Positions 13,702-13,802 of a DNA stretch of 13,802 bases are shown piece by piece; positions within the stretch are counted from its first letter, which is position 1, and each line of letters starts with the position of its first letter. The DNA is from JBIOWF01 sp044868295 (GTDB lineage: Bacteria > Actinomycetota > Actinomycetes > Streptosporangiales > Streptosporangiaceae). A program made the position numbers and the translations under genes. The notes beneath the pieces were generated by a model, which saw only the letters and a list, made by a program, of their open reading frames with translations, ran no database searches and was not told the DNA's origin. The DNA is taken from positions 1 to 13,802 of the forward strand of contig JBIOWF010000180.1 of assembly GCA_044868295.1 (NCBI GenBank), read 5' to 3'.

Positions 13702-13721
13702 TTCATGTAACAGCTCATGAA
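13702..13721. promoter_or_regulatory. Operator-like palindrome before the sugar kinase gene
   Basis: TTCATG (13702-13707) and CATGAA (13716-13721) form a perfect 6-bp inverted repeat with an 8-bp centre, ending 3 nt before the GGAGGA ribosome-binding site of the gene at 13734. A further TTCATG lies at 13673-13678. The position suits repression of this gene; the cognate regulator is unknown. Confidence 0.42.
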
Positions 13722-13733
13722 TCCGGAGGACGC

Positions 13734-13802
13734 ATGCAGACCGATCGGCATACTGCCCGCCGGCCGGCGGTCGCCGTCCTCACGGACGACCTCACCAGTG
13801 CG
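13734..13802 (+). CDS. Four-carbon acid sugar kinase family protein (DUF1537/OtnK-like), N-terminal fragment
   Basis: Only 23 codons are in the window. The ATG at 13734 has GGAGGA (13725-13730) 3 nt upstream. After a short basic lead (MQTDRHTARRP) the sequence reads AVAVLTDDLTSA, which matches the conserved opening of DUF1537 kinases (usually ADDLTGA or ADDFTGA, with the two aspartates in the substrate site). This family phosphorylates four-carbon sugar acids such as D-threonate or D-erythronate. Ser replaces the usual Gly in DDLTGA and Thr replaces the Ala before DD. With so little sequence the call rests on one motif. The gene is divergent from the LysR remnant, which may once have regulated it. 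Confidence 0.6.
   Translation, partial: MQTDRHTARRPAVAVLTDDLTSA

Overview
The window reads as chromosomal DNA of a high-GC actinomycete. Third codon positions are almost always G or C, GTG starts are common, and the gene families are typically actinobacterial: a membrane Ser/Thr kinase, a WS/DGAT acyltransferase, a PH-domain protein and a Ppx1-type phosphatase. Several genes have a TANNNT -10 box 6-7 nt before the start codon, suggesting leaderless mRNAs. A filamentous actinomycete (Streptosporangiales or Streptomyces-like) is my best guess; the genus is not determinable by eye. I see no rRNA, tRNA, CRISPR, insertion sequence, integrase or attachment site.

Layout. 1-582: 3' end of an AI-2E-type permease. 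886-2628: transmembrane Ser/Thr kinase with a cysteine-rich outer domain, closed by a hairpin on its stop codon. 2800-4878: AfsR/LuxR-like STAND ATPase lacking the usual C-terminal HTH; it overlaps tail-to-tail with a WS/DGAT gene on the minus strand (4856-6301). 6524-7156: CodA-like amidohydrolase with its middle deleted. 7170-7631 and 7823-8233 (minus): two small membrane proteins (DUF3592 and bacterial PH) separated by a spacer of nested direct repeats. 8426-8575: small coiled-coil protein behind an ECF-like promoter candidate. 8661-11738: three-gene operon of a VOC metalloprotein, an acyl-CoA ligase and a citryl-CoA-lyase-like enzyme. 11771-12937 (minus): Ppx/GppA phosphatase followed by an unlisted 47-residue hydrophobic protein. 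13206-13631 (minus): LysR regulator with its effector domain deleted. 13734 to the end: first 23 codons of a four-carbon acid sugar kinase (DUF1537 family).

The clearest functional unit is the VOC-ligase-lyase operon. Its logic is to convert or cleave a substrate, activate a carboxylate as a CoA thioester, then split a citrate-like acyl-CoA into acetyl-CoA and an oxoacid. The substrate is unknown. The ligase-lyase spacer appears to have grown by tandem duplication of a roughly 61-bp unit that carries both the ligase stop and the lyase ribosome-binding site.

A second theme is gene erosion. Three genes have lost a defined part while keeping an open frame: the CodA-like enzyme and the LysR protein keep both ends but lack the middle, and the STAND protein lacks its output domain. 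I found no defence system or mobile island. The most unusual items are the intercistronic repeats, the internally deleted genes and the two very small proteins.
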